The translations under genes and the position numbers were made by a program. DNA of 64,000 bases from Sodalis praecaptivus (GTDB lineage: Bacteria > Pseudomonadota > Gammaproteobacteria > Enterobacterales > Enterobacteriaceae). Numbering within the stretch: position 1 is the first letter of the stretch; every line of letters begins with the position of its first letter. A model generated the notes under the pieces. The model worked only from the letters and a program-made list of their open reading frames with translations. It was not told the DNA's origin and ran no database searches. Location: NCBI RefSeq assembly GCF_000517425.1, contig NZ_CP006569.1:1488001-1552000 (forward strand), written 5' to 3'. Positions 42,503 through 51,473 of this stretch are shown here, piece after piece.

Positions 42503-43272
42503 CACCCTGGGCGGTGCGGCACAGGCAACCGGGCAGCCGTCGGCGGCCTTGTCTGGTCTGGCTGCACGGCCTGCTCGGCTCGGGCGACGACTGGTTGCCC
42601 GTTCTGCCGTATTTTGCCGGCTGGCCGCAGGTGACGCTGGATCTACCGGGCCACGGCGACAGCGCCGCACTGCCGCCGCAGCCGTTTGCCGCGCTGTCGA
42701 CGGCGCTCAGCCAGACCCTGCGCGCCCTGGACATTGGTGAGTATATCGCGATCGGCTATTCCCTCGGCGGGCGTATTGCGCTTTATCACGCCTGCCATGG
42801 CCAAGATCCCTTTCTGCGCGGGGTGTTTGTCGAAGGCGCGCATCCCGGTCTGACGGAGGCAACGGCGCGCCGGCAGCGGCTGCGGCACGATACGGCCTGG
42901 GCGCGCCGCTTTGCCGGCGAGCCGCTGACGACGGTGTTGGCCGATTGGTACCGCCAACCGGTATTTAGCGATTTAACCCCGTCGCAGCGCGCGGAGGTGA
43001 TCCGGCTGCGCGCCGGTAATCGCGGCGCAAGCGTGGCGGCAATGTTGATCGCCGGCTCGCTGGGCCGCCAGCCGGATCTTCTGGCGCCGTTGCGCCGTTT
43101 ACCTTTGCCGTTCGGTTATCTGTGCGGCGCCCAAGACGCCAAGTTCTCGGCGCTGGCCGAGCAGGCGGGCCTCCCCTGGTGGCCGGTAGCGGCGGCAGGG
43201 CATAACGCCCATCGCGGCAACCCGCGGGCGTTTGCTGAACGACTTCACTCTTTGCTGGCTCCGTTTGAATAA
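42499..43272 (+). CDS. menH: SHCHC synthase MenH
   Basis: Alpha/beta hydrolase-fold lyase that removes pyruvate from SEPHCHC. Catalytic triad residues are visible: Ser in [13 protein letters not shown], Asp in CGAQDAKF and His in [11 protein letters not shown]. 257 residues (E. coli 252). The start overlaps the menD stop. Also called YfbB. Confidence 0.93.
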   Translation: MTPWAVRHRQPGSRRRPCLVWLHGLLGSGDDWLPVLPYFAGWPQVTLDLPGHGDSAALPPQPFAALSTALSQTLRALDIGEYIAIGYSLGGRIALYHACHGQDPFLRGVFVEGAHPGLTEATARRQRLRHDTAWARRFAGEPLTTVLADWYRQPVFSDLTPSQRAEVIRLRAGNRGASVAAMLIAGSLGRQPDLLAPLRRLPLPFGYLCGAQDAKFSALAEQAGLPWWPVAAAGHNAHRGNPRAFAERLHSLLAPFE

Positions 43273-43280
43273 AGGAATGC

Positions 43281-44141
43281 ATGATGCTTGAACCTAATGA
43301 AGACTCCTGGTATGCCCCCGTCGACTGGCGTGATTGCAGCGGCGACTTCACCGACATTCGCTATCACAAATCCGCGGACGGGATCGCCAAAATTACCCTT
43401 AACCGTCCGCAGGTGCGTAATGCCTTCCGGCCGTTAACGGTCAAGGAGATGATGCTGGCGTTGAGCGATGCGCGCTACGATGAGGGCATCGGCGTGATCA
43501 TTCTCACCGGGGAGGGGGAAAAGGCCTTCTGTTCCGGCGGCGATCAAAAAGTGCGCGGCGATTATGGCGGTTATCAGGACGACGGCGGCGTGCATCATCT
43601 GAACGTGCTCGATTTTCAGCGCCAGATCCGCACCTGCCCCAAGCCGGTGGTGGCAATGGTCGCCGGCTACGCCATCGGCGGCGGCCACGTACTGCATATG
43701 ATGTGCGATTTAACGCTGGCGGCGGACAATGCGGTCTTCGGCCAGACCGGACCGAAAGTCGGCTCGTTTGACGGCGGCTGGGGCGCGTCCTATATGGCGC
43801 GCATTGTCGGCCAAAAGAAAGCGCGGGAAATCTGGTTTCTGTGCCGCCAGTACCATGCCGAGCAGGCGCTGGAAATGGGGCTGGTGAATGCCGTCGTGCC
43901 GTTGGCGCGCCTGGAAATCGAGACCGTGCGCTGGTGTCGAGAGATGCTGGCCAATAGCCCCATCGCGTTACGTTGCCTGAAGGCGGCGCTCAACGCGGAT
44001 TGCGATGGTCAGGCCGGTCTGCAGGAGCTGGCGGGGAATGCGACCATGCTGTTTTACATGACCGACGAGGGGCAAGAAGGCCGCAATGCCTTTGTCGAAA
44101 AGCGCCAGCCGGACTTCAGCCAATTCAAGCGTAATCCGTGA
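43281..44141 (+). CDS. menB: 1,4-dihydroxy-2-naphthoyl-CoA synthase MenB
   Basis: Crotonase-fold ring-closing enzyme. Highly conserved: [71 protein letters not shown] and the final DFSQFKRNP. 286 residues (E. coli 285). Translation could begin at ATG 43281 or the next codon, ATG 43284. Overlaps the start region of menC. Confidence 0.97.
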   Translation: MMLEPNEDSWYAPVDWRDCSGDFTDIRYHKSADGIAKITLNRPQVRNAFRPLTVKEMMLALSDARYDEGIGVIILTGEGEKAFCSGGDQKVRGDYGGYQDDGGVHHLNVLDFQRQIRTCPKPVVAMVAGYAIGGGHVLHMMCDLTLAADNAVFGQTGPKVGSFDGGWGASYMARIVGQKKAREIWFLCRQYHAEQALEMGLVNAVVPLARLEIETVRWCREMLANSPIALRCLKAALNADCDGQAGLQELAGNATMLFYMTDEGQEGRNAFVEKRQPDFSQFKRNP

Positions 44142-45124
44142 TGCGCCGGGCGACGCTGTACCGCTATCGTCTCCCTATGCAGCCCGGTGTGGTATTGGGA
44201 AACCAGCGTTTTGCGGAGCGCGAGGGGCTGCTGGTCGCTCTGGATGACGCGGGACGGCGCGGCGTGGGCGAAATCGCGCCGCTGCCGGGGTTTAGCCGCG
44301 AGAGCCTGGCGGATGCCGGCGCGGCGGCGCAGCGCTGGCTGGCGCGCTGGACGGCGGGGGAGGCGTCGGCGTCGACGCTCGACGCCGCCCCGCCCTCGGT
44401 CGGTTTTGGCATCAGCTGCGCGCTGGCGGAGCTGACGGACGCGCTGCCGCCGCAGGCGGACTATCGCAGCGTGCCGCTGTGTACCGGCGACCCCGACGAG
44501 GCGCTGGCGCATCTGGCGGCGATGCCAGGCGCGCGGGTGGCCAAGCTTAAGGTGGGGCTGTATGAGGCGATCCGGGACAGCCTGACGGTGAATATGCTGT
44601 TATCGGCCTTGCCCGATTTGCGCCTGCGGCTGGATGCTAACCGCCGCTGGACGCGCGATCGCGCCTTGCAGTTCGCCCGCTATCTGGCGCCGGACTGCCT
44701 GTCCCGCATCGATTTTCTTGAAGAGCCCTGCGGCCGCCCTGACGATTCGCTGGCTTTCGCGGCGCAAACCGGCATCCCCATCGCCTGGGACGAGAGCGCG
44801 CGCGAGCCGGGCTTTACCCTGCATGCCGCTCCCGGGGTGGCTGCGTTAGTGGTGAAGCCCAGCCTGACGGGGACGCTGGCGCGCTGCCGCCAGACGCTGG
44901 AGTGCGCCCGGGCGCTTGGTTTGACGGCGGTTATCAGCTCCGGCGTGGAATCGAGTCTGGCGCTGACCCAGCTTTCACGCCTGGCGCAGTGGCTAACGCC
45001 CGCGGTGACGCCGGGGCTGGATACGCTGTCGTTGATGCAGGCGCAATTGGTGCGGCCCTGGCCGGGCTGTGATTTACCGCTGCTGTCTTGGGCGCAGTTG
45101 GAGCCCATCGGGACAATGCCATGA
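44141..45124 (+). CDS. menC: o-Succinylbenzoate synthase MenC
   Basis: Enolase-superfamily dehydratase. Catalytic lysines in [11 protein letters not shown] and [11 protein letters not shown]; metal ligands in [16 protein letters not shown] and AWDESARE. 327 residues from ATG 44141 (E. coli 320); a GTG at 44138 is in frame just before it. Overlaps the menB stop by one base. Confidence 0.94.
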   Translation: MRRATLYRYRLPMQPGVVLGNQRFAEREGLLVALDDAGRRGVGEIAPLPGFSRESLADAGAAAQRWLARWTAGEASASTLDAAPPSVGFGISCALAELTDALPPQADYRSVPLCTGDPDEALAHLAAMPGARVAKLKVGLYEAIRDSLTVNMLLSALPDLRLRLDANRRWTRDRALQFARYLAPDCLSRIDFLEEPCGRPDDSLAFAAQTGIPIAWDESAREPGFTLHAAPGVAALVVKPSLTGTLARCRQTLECARALGLTAVISSGVESSLALTQLSRLAQWLTPAVTPGLDTLSLMQAQLVRPWPGCDLPLLSWAQLEPIGTMP

Positions 45125-45148
45125 GCCAAGGCCACGGGAGCGCGATCG

Positions 45149-46564
45149 ATGCCTGAGCATTTTGATGATTGGCCCTGGCGCCAATGGGCGCAACGTTATC
45201 CGCATGCGATCGCCCTGCACGGGCCGCAAGGGGAGCTGAGCTGGCGGCAGGTGGCGGCGGCCGTGCAGCGGCAGGCGGCGAGCTGGCGGCGGGCGGGCGT
45301 GGTCGAGGGTTGCGGCGTGGCGCTGAGGGGGCATAATTCCCTGGCGCTGCTGTTCGCCTATCTGGCGGCGCTAGAATGCGGGGCGCGGGTGGCGCCGCTT
45401 AATCCCCGCCTGCCGGCGGAGCTGTTGGCTCGCCGGCTGCCGACGCTCGATCTGGCCTTTGGCTGGAGCAGCGAGCCCGCGGCGTGGCCGTCAGGCATGG
45501 TGCCGCTCGAGGTCGACGTTGCGCGGCTGCTGTTGTCAGACCCGTCCGCCGCCGAGACGCAGCCGCCGCTACCGCCGGCGGACACGCCATGGGATCCTAA
45601 GCGGCTGGCTACCCTGACGCTGACCTCGGGGTCGAGCGGGATGCCCAAGGCGGCGGCGCACCGCTATGCCGCCCATTTATGCAGCGCGGCCGGGGTGGTC
45701 ACGCTGCTGGATTTCCAGCGCGCGGGCTGCTGGCTATTGTCGCTGCCGCTGTATCATGTTTCCGGTCAGGGCATCGTCTGGCGCTGGCTGTATGCCGGCG
45801 CGCGCCTGGCGGTGCAAGACGGCGTGCCGTTGGCGCAGGCGCTGGCGGGGTGCAGCCATGCTTCCCTGGTGCCGACGCAGCTATGGCGGCTGCTGGACGG
45901 ATCCCCTACGTCGCTCACGCTCAGCGATGTCCTGCTCGGCGGCGCGATGATCCCCGCCGAGCTCACTACGCGGGCCGAGGCGCAGGGCATCCGATGCTGG
46001 TGCGGATACGGACTGACCGAGTTCGCCTCCACCGTTTGCGCCAGACGCGCGGACGGCGCGGGGGGCGTCGGTCTGCCGCTGGCTGGACGCAGTTTGCGGC
46101 TAGTACAGGGCGAGATTTGGCTGCGCGGGGCCAGTCAGGCGGCGGGTTATTGGCATCAGGGCACGTTGCTGCCGCTTGATGAGGGCGACGGCTGGTTTCA
46201 CACCCGCGATCGCGGCACGCTGCACGCTGGTGAATTGCGCATCGCCGGCCGGCTGGACAATTTGTTTTTTTGCGGCGGCGAAGGCGTGCAGCCCGAGGAT
46301 ATCGAACGCCTGCTCGCCCGCCATGACGGCGTGCGCCAGGCGTTTATTGCGCCGCTGGCTGACCCGGAATATGGCCAGAGGCCGGTGGCGGTGGTGGATT
46401 CCGACGTCCCGCTTGCGGCGCTGCGCGCCTGGCTCGAGCCGCAGCTGTCACCGTGGCAGCGTCCCGTCGCTTGGTATTACTTACCGCCAACGCTCAATCA
46501 GGGCGGCATAAAAATCCCGCGGGGCGCTATCCACGCTTGGCTGGCGCAAACCCCTGCGCCGTAA
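45149..46564 (+). CDS. menE: o-Succinylbenzoate-CoA ligase MenE
   Basis: Acyl-CoA synthetase that activates o-succinylbenzoate. Adenylate-forming motifs: TLTSGSSGMPKAAAHR (P-loop), GYGLTEFASTVCA, the Asp in GWFHTRDRGTL and the C-terminal catalytic Lys in LNQGGIKIPRGAI. 471 residues (E. coli 451). Last gene of the men cluster; 24 bp after menC. In E. coli K-12 pmrD and the arn genes follow; here a CinA-like gene follows instead. Confidence 0.94.
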   Translation: MPEHFDDWPWRQWAQRYPHAIALHGPQGELSWRQVAAAVQRQAASWRRAGVVEGCGVALRGHNSLALLFAYLAALECGARVAPLNPRLPAELLARRLPTLDLAFGWSSEPAAWPSGMVPLEVDVARLLLSDPSAAETQPPLPPADTPWDPKRLATLTLTSGSSGMPKAAAHRYAAHLCSAAGVVTLLDFQRAGCWLLSLPLYHVSGQGIVWRWLYAGARLAVQDGVPLAQALAGCSHASLVPTQLWRLLDGSPTSLTLSDVLLGGAMIPAELTTRAEAQGIRCWCGYGLTEFASTVCARRADGAGGVGLPLAGRSLRLVQGEIWLRGASQAAGYWHQGTLLPLDEGDGWFHTRDRGTLHAGELRIAGRLDNLFFCGGEGVQPEDIERLLARHDGVRQAFIAPLADPEYGQRPVAVVDSDVPLAALRAWLEPQLSPWQRPVAWYYLPPTLNQGGIKIPRGAIHAWLAQTPAP

Positions 46565-46695
46565 GCGTGGGACGGCGTGTTTTGTTCCGCGTCGTTCTCA
46601 GGCAATTATCGCATTTCGTGAAAATCCCTTGAACAGGTGTTGTGTTTGTCGATGCCGCTTTTTAAAGTGGCGGTACAGGATCACAGGAGAAGAGC

Positions 46696-47910
46696 ATGCT
46701 TAGGGTAGAAATGCTGTGCACGGGCGATGAAGTGTTGCACGGGCAGATTGTCGACACCAACGCCGCCTGGCTGGCGAACTATCTGTTCGAGCAGGGGATG
46801 CCGATGTCGTCGCGCATGACCGTAGGCGACAATCTGTCGGCGCTGGTGGCGGCGATGACCGAGCGCAGCCTGCGGGCGGATGTGTTGATCGTCAATGGCG
46901 GCCTGGGTCCGACCAGCGACGACCTCAGCGCGCTGGCCGCCGCCACCGCCGCCGGCGATGAACTGGTGGAGCATGCGGAGTGGCTGGCGAAAATGGCGGC
47001 CTATTTCGCCGAACGCGGCCGCGACATGGCGCCCAGTAACCGCAAACAGGCGCTGATTCCCGCCAGCGCCGAGCTTATCGATAATCCGGTCGGCACCGCC
47101 TGCGGTTTTGCGCTACAGCTCAACCGCTGTTTGCTGTTTTTTACCCCGGGCGTGCCCTCGGAATTCAAGGTCATGGTGGAGCGCGAAATCGTGCCGCGGC
47201 TGCGCGAGCGGTTCGATTTGCCGGATCCGCCGCTTTGCCTGCGCATGACCACGTTTGGCCGCGGCGAAAGCGATCTGGCCAATGAGCTCGACGGCCTGCC
47301 GCTGCCGGAGGAGGTGGTGCTCGGCTACCGCTCCTCGATGCCGATCATTGAATTGAAGCTGACCGGCCCGGCCCACGAACGCGAGGCGATGGAGCAGGTA
47401 TGGCAGCAGATTCGCGCCGTGGCCGGCGACAGCCAGCTTTATGAGGGGACCGACGATTTGCCGACCCGGCTGGGGCATCAGTTGCCGCAACGGGGGTTGA
47501 CCCTGGCGCTGGCGGAGCAGTTCACCGCTGGGATGGTCACCTGGCAGTGCCGGAGCGCCGGCGTGCCGGTGACGGGCGGCGAATGGTGGCCTGAAGCAGC
47601 TCAGAGCGCTGGGCCGAGCGTCGATTTAGCGGCGCTGGCGCAGCAGGCCGCGCAGCTGGCGCAGCGTCACGGCGCCTCGCTGGGGCTGGTGGTAGGCGCT
47701 TTGGCGCAGGATCATTTCAGTGTGGCGCTGCATACGCCGGGGCGGGATTATGCGCAAACTATCGTTCTGCGCAATAATTTGGCGCGCCACCCGCTGCGCG
47801 CCCGCCAGGAGGTGGTGGCGCTGATGGCGTTAACGATGCTGCAACGCTGGCTGCTGGGGCGGGAGGTCTATGTAGAATATGGCTGGGTGCGCCTTGCCGC
47901 CACGCTTTAG
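46696..47910 (+). CDS. yfaY: CinA-like protein YfaY
   Basis: Member of the CinA/COG1058 family: N-terminal MoCF-type domain (about 1-170; LCTGDEVLHGQIVDTNAAWLA, NGGLGPTSDDLSALA) and a C-terminal CinA/PncC-type domain (about 250-404, LTLALAEQFTAGMV). PncC domains deamidate nicotinamide mononucleotide. In E. coli YfaY the activity is weak or absent; the active-site serine context (E-Q-F-T-A-G here, usually E-S-x-T-G-G) is altered. 404 residues (E. coli 400). ATG follows CAGGAGAAG. Confidence 0.9.
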   Translation: MLRVEMLCTGDEVLHGQIVDTNAAWLANYLFEQGMPMSSRMTVGDNLSALVAAMTERSLRADVLIVNGGLGPTSDDLSALAAATAAGDELVEHAEWLAKMAAYFAERGRDMAPSNRKQALIPASAELIDNPVGTACGFALQLNRCLLFFTPGVPSEFKVMVEREIVPRLRERFDLPDPPLCLRMTTFGRGESDLANELDGLPLPEEVVLGYRSSMPIIELKLTGPAHEREAMEQVWQQIRAVAGDSQLYEGTDDLPTRLGHQLPQRGLTLALAEQFTAGMVTWQCRSAGVPVTGGEWWPEAAQSAGPSVDLAALAQQAAQLAQRHGASLGLVVGALAQDHFSVALHTPGRDYAQTIVLRNNLARHPLRARQEVVALMALTMLQRWLLGREVYVEYGWVRLAATL

Positions 47911-47973
47911 AACGCGCTGGGACCTGCGGCGCCACGGGGCGGTCACGGCGCCGCCAAGGCGTTTACATCCTAA

Positions 47974-48010
47974 TAAATAAAAGGGGGCAATCGTCCGGCG
48001 ACGCCCCCTT
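47974..48010 (-). terminator. Terminator hairpin between yfaY and the MFS gene
   Basis: AAGGGGGC (47981-47988) pairs with GCCCCCTT (48003-48010). Read on the minus strand it is followed by TTTTATTTATT, so it would stop transcripts of the minus-strand transporter gene after they cross the 18-bp array. It may also act weakly for yfaY. Confidence 0.65.
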
Positions 48011-48067
48011 ATGCATCCTAATGCGTCCTACCGTGCAAGCTTAATCTACAATGCCGTAATAACCCTT

Positions 48068-48229
48068 GGTGCGGGCTTAACCCTTGGCGCGGGTCTAAAC
48101 CATGGCGCAGACTTAAGCCGCGGCGCGGGCTTAATCCTCAGCGGGGGCTTAACCCTTGGCGCAGGCTTAAGCCACGGCGCAGGCTCAACCCTGGGCGCGG
48201 GTTTAAGCCATGGCGCGGGCTTAACCCCC
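48068..48229 (+). repeat. 18-bp minisatellite, nine copies
   Basis: Nine units of the form GGCGCGGGCTTAACCCTT start at 48068, 48086, 48104, 48122, 48140, 48158, 48176, 48194 and 48212, all exactly 18 bp apart with 1-5 differences each. A tenth degenerate unit may follow. The + frame is open and reads as the hexapeptide GAGLTLG/GAGLSHG type, but it has no ribosome site or homology. The array is in the 3' flank of the MFS gene. Confidence 0.93.
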
Positions 48230-48256
48230 CGCGTAGGTCAATTCCTTCGCAATGAC

Positions 48257-49753
48257 TTATCCCGCAGCGGCGGTGGACGGCGACGCGAAATCTTCCGCAT
48301 CCACATCATAGCCCGACGGCTCCCAGCGAAGGGTCAGCAAGGCAAGTAGGCCCGCCAGCGGCGCCAGCGCAATTACCCAGAAAACGCCGGTGCCGAGCAG
48401 CGCCGTGAGTACCGGGAACAAAAACAGCGACAGCGTTGAACTGGCACGCATCAGCGTCTGGTTAAAGCCGACACCCACGCCGCGCAGCGAGGTGGGGTAG
48501 CTTAGCGAGGCGAACGTCATGCTGTGCGAACCGGGGCCGACCCCTTGTCCGAACAGGAACAACGCCAGCATGGCGATGGCGAGACCGGCCTGAATGCCAT
48601 CGTGGGGACGGCCGATAAGCGCCAGCCCGATGAGCGACAATAGCTGTAGAGCATAGCCCAGCACGGTCATGGGCCAGGCGCCGAAGCGGGGGACAAAACG
48701 CACCGCAAGCAGCCCGCCGACAAACGCGAACAGGAGATTCAGCGCCAGCGAGAACAGAATGGTGCTCAGCATGGACTGCTCGAGGAAACTGCTGAGGATG
48801 ACCGGTAGACCAAACGCCACCGCATTATAAGCAAACGAGGAGGCCACGGCGATAAGGGTGGCAAGCACCGTCCGCCGCAGGTAAACGCCACGCAGCAGCG
48901 CGGCGTAATTGCGCAAACCGGCTTTGGCGCGGCGGTTGATCTGCGGCGCCGGTGCGTCCGTTGCCACCTCGGCATTGATTCCGTAGGAATGGCGCAAGAT
49001 TTTCGCCGCCCCGGCCAAATCGCCCTGGTTAGCGGCCCAGACGGGCGATTCGCTCATATAGCGGCTACGGATGGCGATAATCACCAGCGCCGGTACGGCG
49101 CCGAAGCCGAGGATCAGCCGCCATAGCCAAGCGGTATGCCCTTCCGGCAGTACCCCGTACAGCAACAACACCAGAAGATAGGAAACGCTGATAGCGGCAT
49201 ACCAGGTGGGGCACCACATGGCAATGCTGGCGGCTTTGTTACCCCGTCCGCGCAGGCGGGAAAACTCTGCCAAAAACGCCATCGCCACCGGCAAATCAAT
49301 CCCCACGCCCAGGCCCATCACAAAGCGTGCCGCGGTGAGTACCCATTCATTGGGGGCGAAGGCGCAGGCCAGCGCCGCCAGCACAAAAAACAGCATGTCC
49401 GCCATGAATACCCGATAGCGGCCAATTTTATCGGTCAGATAACCGCCGAAGAACGCGCCGACGATAGCGCCAAACGTAATGGCCGATGCCACCATGCCGG
49501 TGGCGGCCGGAGTCAGGTTGAACTCTCGCGCCACGTCCTTGATGCCGAACGCCAGCGCACCGAGATCGTAGGCATCGAGAAACACGCCGCCGAGCGCGAT
49601 GGCAATAATGATGGAGGCATGGGAACGATTATCGGTGTGATGATTGACCAGGCTAGAAACATCGCTGGCGCTGCGAATCACATGCCGCTCGCCGGTGGCG
49701 CTATGGCCATCGGCCAACGTGGCGACATGCGCCGTAGTGAGAAGTAAAGACAT
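48257..49753 (-). CDS. MFS transporter, substrate unknown
   Basis: Major facilitator of 498 residues with twelve predicted membrane segments, the first at about 46-68 (ends FLDAYDLGALAFG). The loop 2-3 motif is GGYLTDKIGRYRVFMAD, the usual D-x-x-G-R-x-R/K, and RFVMGLGVGIDLPVAMAFLAEF resembles sugar-porter and metabolite:H+ symporter families. A soluble loop of about 60 residues lies between segments 6 and 7. The 45-residue N-terminal extension is hydrophilic. I cannot name a substrate or an E. coli orthologue at this locus. It occupies the place where E. coli has yfaV-X, glpABC and glpTQ. Unlike its neighbour it has ordinary base composition. Confidence 0.85.
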   Translation of the reverse strand: MSLLLTTAHVATLADGHSATGERHVIRSASDVSSLVNHHTDNRSHASIIIAIALGGVFLDAYDLGALAFGIKDVAREFNLTPAATGMVASAITFGAIVGAFFGGYLTDKIGRYRVFMADMLFFVLAALACAFAPNEWVLTAARFVMGLGVGIDLPVAMAFLAEFSRLRGRGNKAASIAMWCPTWYAAISVSYLLVLLLYGVLPEGHTAWLWRLILGFGAVPALVIIAIRSRYMSESPVWAANQGDLAGAAKILRHSYGINAEVATDAPAPQINRRAKAGLRNYAALLRGVYLRRTVLATLIAVASSFAYNAVAFGLPVILSSFLEQSMLSTILFSLALNLLFAFVGGLLAVRFVPRFGAWPMTVLGYALQLLSLIGLALIGRPHDGIQAGLAIAMLALFLFGQGVGPGSHSMTFASLSYPTSLRGVGVGFNQTLMRASSTLSLFLFPVLTALLGTGVFWVIALAPLAGLLALLTLRWEPSGYDVDAEDFASPSTAAAG

Positions 49754-49873
49754 AGACGTGAAGGCTTAGCTAATAAGTTTGCGGTAGCCAAGCATACCGA
49801 TTGGCGCAGGGAAAACCAATTCCGTTACGGAATAAGTTACAACTAACGGTTTAATCGGTCCTTTCGTCGCCCT

Positions 49874-51094
49874 TTATGTCAGGAGCGTGATGTCGGGAGA
49901 AAGCTGCTTCAGCCACGTCGGCAGCGGATGGGATGGATTGGGGGTGATGATCAAAAGCGACAGGTCGGGAAGCCGCGCAAAATCCTCCGTTGACGCGTGC
50001 TGGATAAGTTTCGCAGACACCCGCAGGGTATGGAGGCTGGGCGGCAGCCCCCGTGGCCATTGAGTAAAGCCGTCACCCGTCAACGCTAAGCTGGTTAACG
50101 CCGGCAGGTGTTCTTGGAGATTGTCCAGACTTGCAGGCGACATCGGGGCATGCTGGGAAAGGCTGACGTGCGTCAGCGTTTTGGGTAATTGCTGAGGTAA
50201 GCGCGGCATGTCACAGCCTTTGAGGCTGAGATGGATGTCACAGCCTTTGAGGCTGAGATCGGCCAAATGAGGGGTTCGCGCCGCCAGATTGTCGAGCGCG
50301 TTGTCCGCTAATTGCGGCGAATCAATGATGCCGAGCGTCGCCAGCGCGGGCGGAAAATGGTCGGGAAGACGCTGAATGCGCGTTGCTTGAAAGACTTCTA
50401 CGGTCTGGGGAACCTCACCTTCACACTGCACGTCAGGATAGCCGCGGACGTTAAGTGCGATAAGCGCTTCCCGCGGATTGACCGAGCATAACAGAGGATT
50501 CGGCATCGGCTCGAGAGGTGTCTCGGGCGTGAGCGGCGTCGTACGCCGCGGCGTAACACGCAAGCGGTGTGCGGGCGGTTGGGTTGCGGTGACGCTCTCG
50601 CCTTCCGGCTGGCGGAGCAGGGCGTGCGCTTTGTCTTTGTCACCGGCTTGCGGCGTGGTTTCAGTAAGGTGCGGGGGCGTATGGAAAGGGAACGTCTTTT
50701 CATAAGCATAATCGGCGTCCTCCTGGTAATCCGCCTGCACGGTATAACACGCTTTTTGCAAGTTCAGCGATAACACCGGTTTAAAGTCTTTATCGGTTAG
50801 GGTGAACTTCAAATCATTTACTTGGGTAAAATGAAGCCTGTCGCCGCAATTTGCCATCCCCTGCAATTGTTCAAAATAGATTTTGATGTCGCGTTTTGTG
50901 ATGTCGGCGGGGGGATGACAGAGTTCATTTAAGATGAAGAGACATTTTTGGGTGTCGCCGTTAAAGAAAAAGTCTTTGATCTTTTCCCAGAGGGTCATCG
51001 TCGGTAATGACTCACCGTTATTTTCCATAATTTTCCCAATGCGCGCCGCGCTGAGGGTATTTGCAAAAAAAGCATTTCCGATACTTATTGCCAT
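49874..51094 (-). CDS. Candidate type III secretion effector (SspH/SlrP-like N-terminus, degenerate LRR)
   Basis: 406 residues. The N-terminus holds WEKIKDFF at residues 36-43, an exact match to the WEK(I/M)xxFF translocation motif of Salmonella SPI-2 effectors (SspH1/2, SlrP, SseI, SseJ, SifA/B). The following residues (CHPPADITKRDIKIYFEQL) also track the SspH2 N-terminal domain. Residues about 135-205 are a Pro/Thr-rich linker. Residues 242-387 form three leucine-rich supra-repeats starting RLPDHFPP, RLPQQLPK and QWPRGLPP. The C-terminal NEL ubiquitin-ligase domain of SspH/SlrP is missing; the protein ends soon after the repeats (LTWLKQL-like, here PTWLKQLSPDITLLT). ATG 51094 follows AGGGG by 6 bp. 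The 5' half is AT-richer than its surroundings, suggesting transfer. Function is inferred from the motif. Confidence 0.75.
   Translation of the reverse strand: MAISIGNAFFANTLSAARIGKIMENNGESLPTMTLWEKIKDFFFNGDTQKCLFILNELCHPPADITKRDIKIYFEQLQGMANCGDRLHFTQVNDLKFTLTDKDFKPVLSLNLQKACYTVQADYQEDADYAYEKTFPFHTPPHLTETTPQAGDKDKAHALLRQPEGESVTATQPPAHRLRVTPRRTTPLTPETPLEPMPNPLLCSVNPREALIALNVRGYPDVQCEGEVPQTVEVFQATRIQRLPDHFPPALATLGIIDSPQLADNALDNLAARTPHLADLSLKGCDIHLSLKGCDMPRLPQQLPKTLTHVSLSQHAPMSPASLDNLQEHLPALTSLALTGDGFTQWPRGLPPSLHTLRVSAKLIQHASTEDFARLPDLSLLIITPNPSHPLPTWLKQLSPDITLLT
50208..50261 (-). repeat. 27-bp perfect tandem duplication within the effector gene
   Basis: The 27-base unit at 50208-50234 is repeated at 50235-50261. 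It duplicates nine codons in the leucine-rich region (the residues SLKGCDIHL then SLKGCDMPR), keeping the frame. It looks like a recent slippage event. Confidence 0.85.
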
Positions 51095-51284
51095 AACGCA
51101 CCCCTACTGGTCTATCAGTTTGATGAAAATGACTGCCGGCATTTTCATGCATTTCTAATCATTCGCTAATACGGTGTTTTGCGTATCATGGCGCTGCGCG
51201 CAGCGGGAAAATCAATTTCATGGCGCATTTATCCCGTGCAATGGCGGCAGGCGCATTGGGGCTGGGCGGGAAGAAGGAGAAGCC

Positions 51285-51440
51285 TGTGGGGGAAGGGGAA
51301 GACGTCGGAGGAAAAGGGGGAGACGTTAAGGGAAGGGAAGACGTCGGAGGGGAAGAGGGAGACGCGGGAGGGAGACGTTAACGGAAAAGTGAGATGTTTA
51401 GGGGCAGGGGGAGACGTTGAGGGTGATAGGGAAGCCGGAG
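51285..51440 (+). repeat. Purine-rich tract with ~39-bp imperfect repeats
   Basis: The + strand is almost all G and A. GACGTCGGAGG occurs at 51301 and 51340 (39 bp apart) and GGGAGACG(T/C) recurs at about 51329, 51358, 51373 and 51410. A frame of 180 codons is open on the + strand (51179-51721) but it runs over yfaE and has no homology. I treat this as a non-coding spacer between the effector and yfaE. Confidence 0.75.
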
Positions 51441-51463
51441 GGAAAATAAGGGCCTCCGGCCCT
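51441..51463 (-). terminator. Terminator after yfaE (nrdA-nrdB-yfaE operon)
   Basis: AGGGCC (51449-51454) and GGCCCT (51458-51463) form a short stem; read on the minus strand it is followed by TATTTTCC. It lies about 11 bp after the yfaE stop. Confidence 0.6.
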
Positions 51464-51473
51464 GCGGCCGGGA

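Noticed and set aside
48011-48349. 112-codon + frame over the 18-bp repeats
   Set aside because: Consists of the repeat translation and then antisense MFS sequence; no ribosome site.
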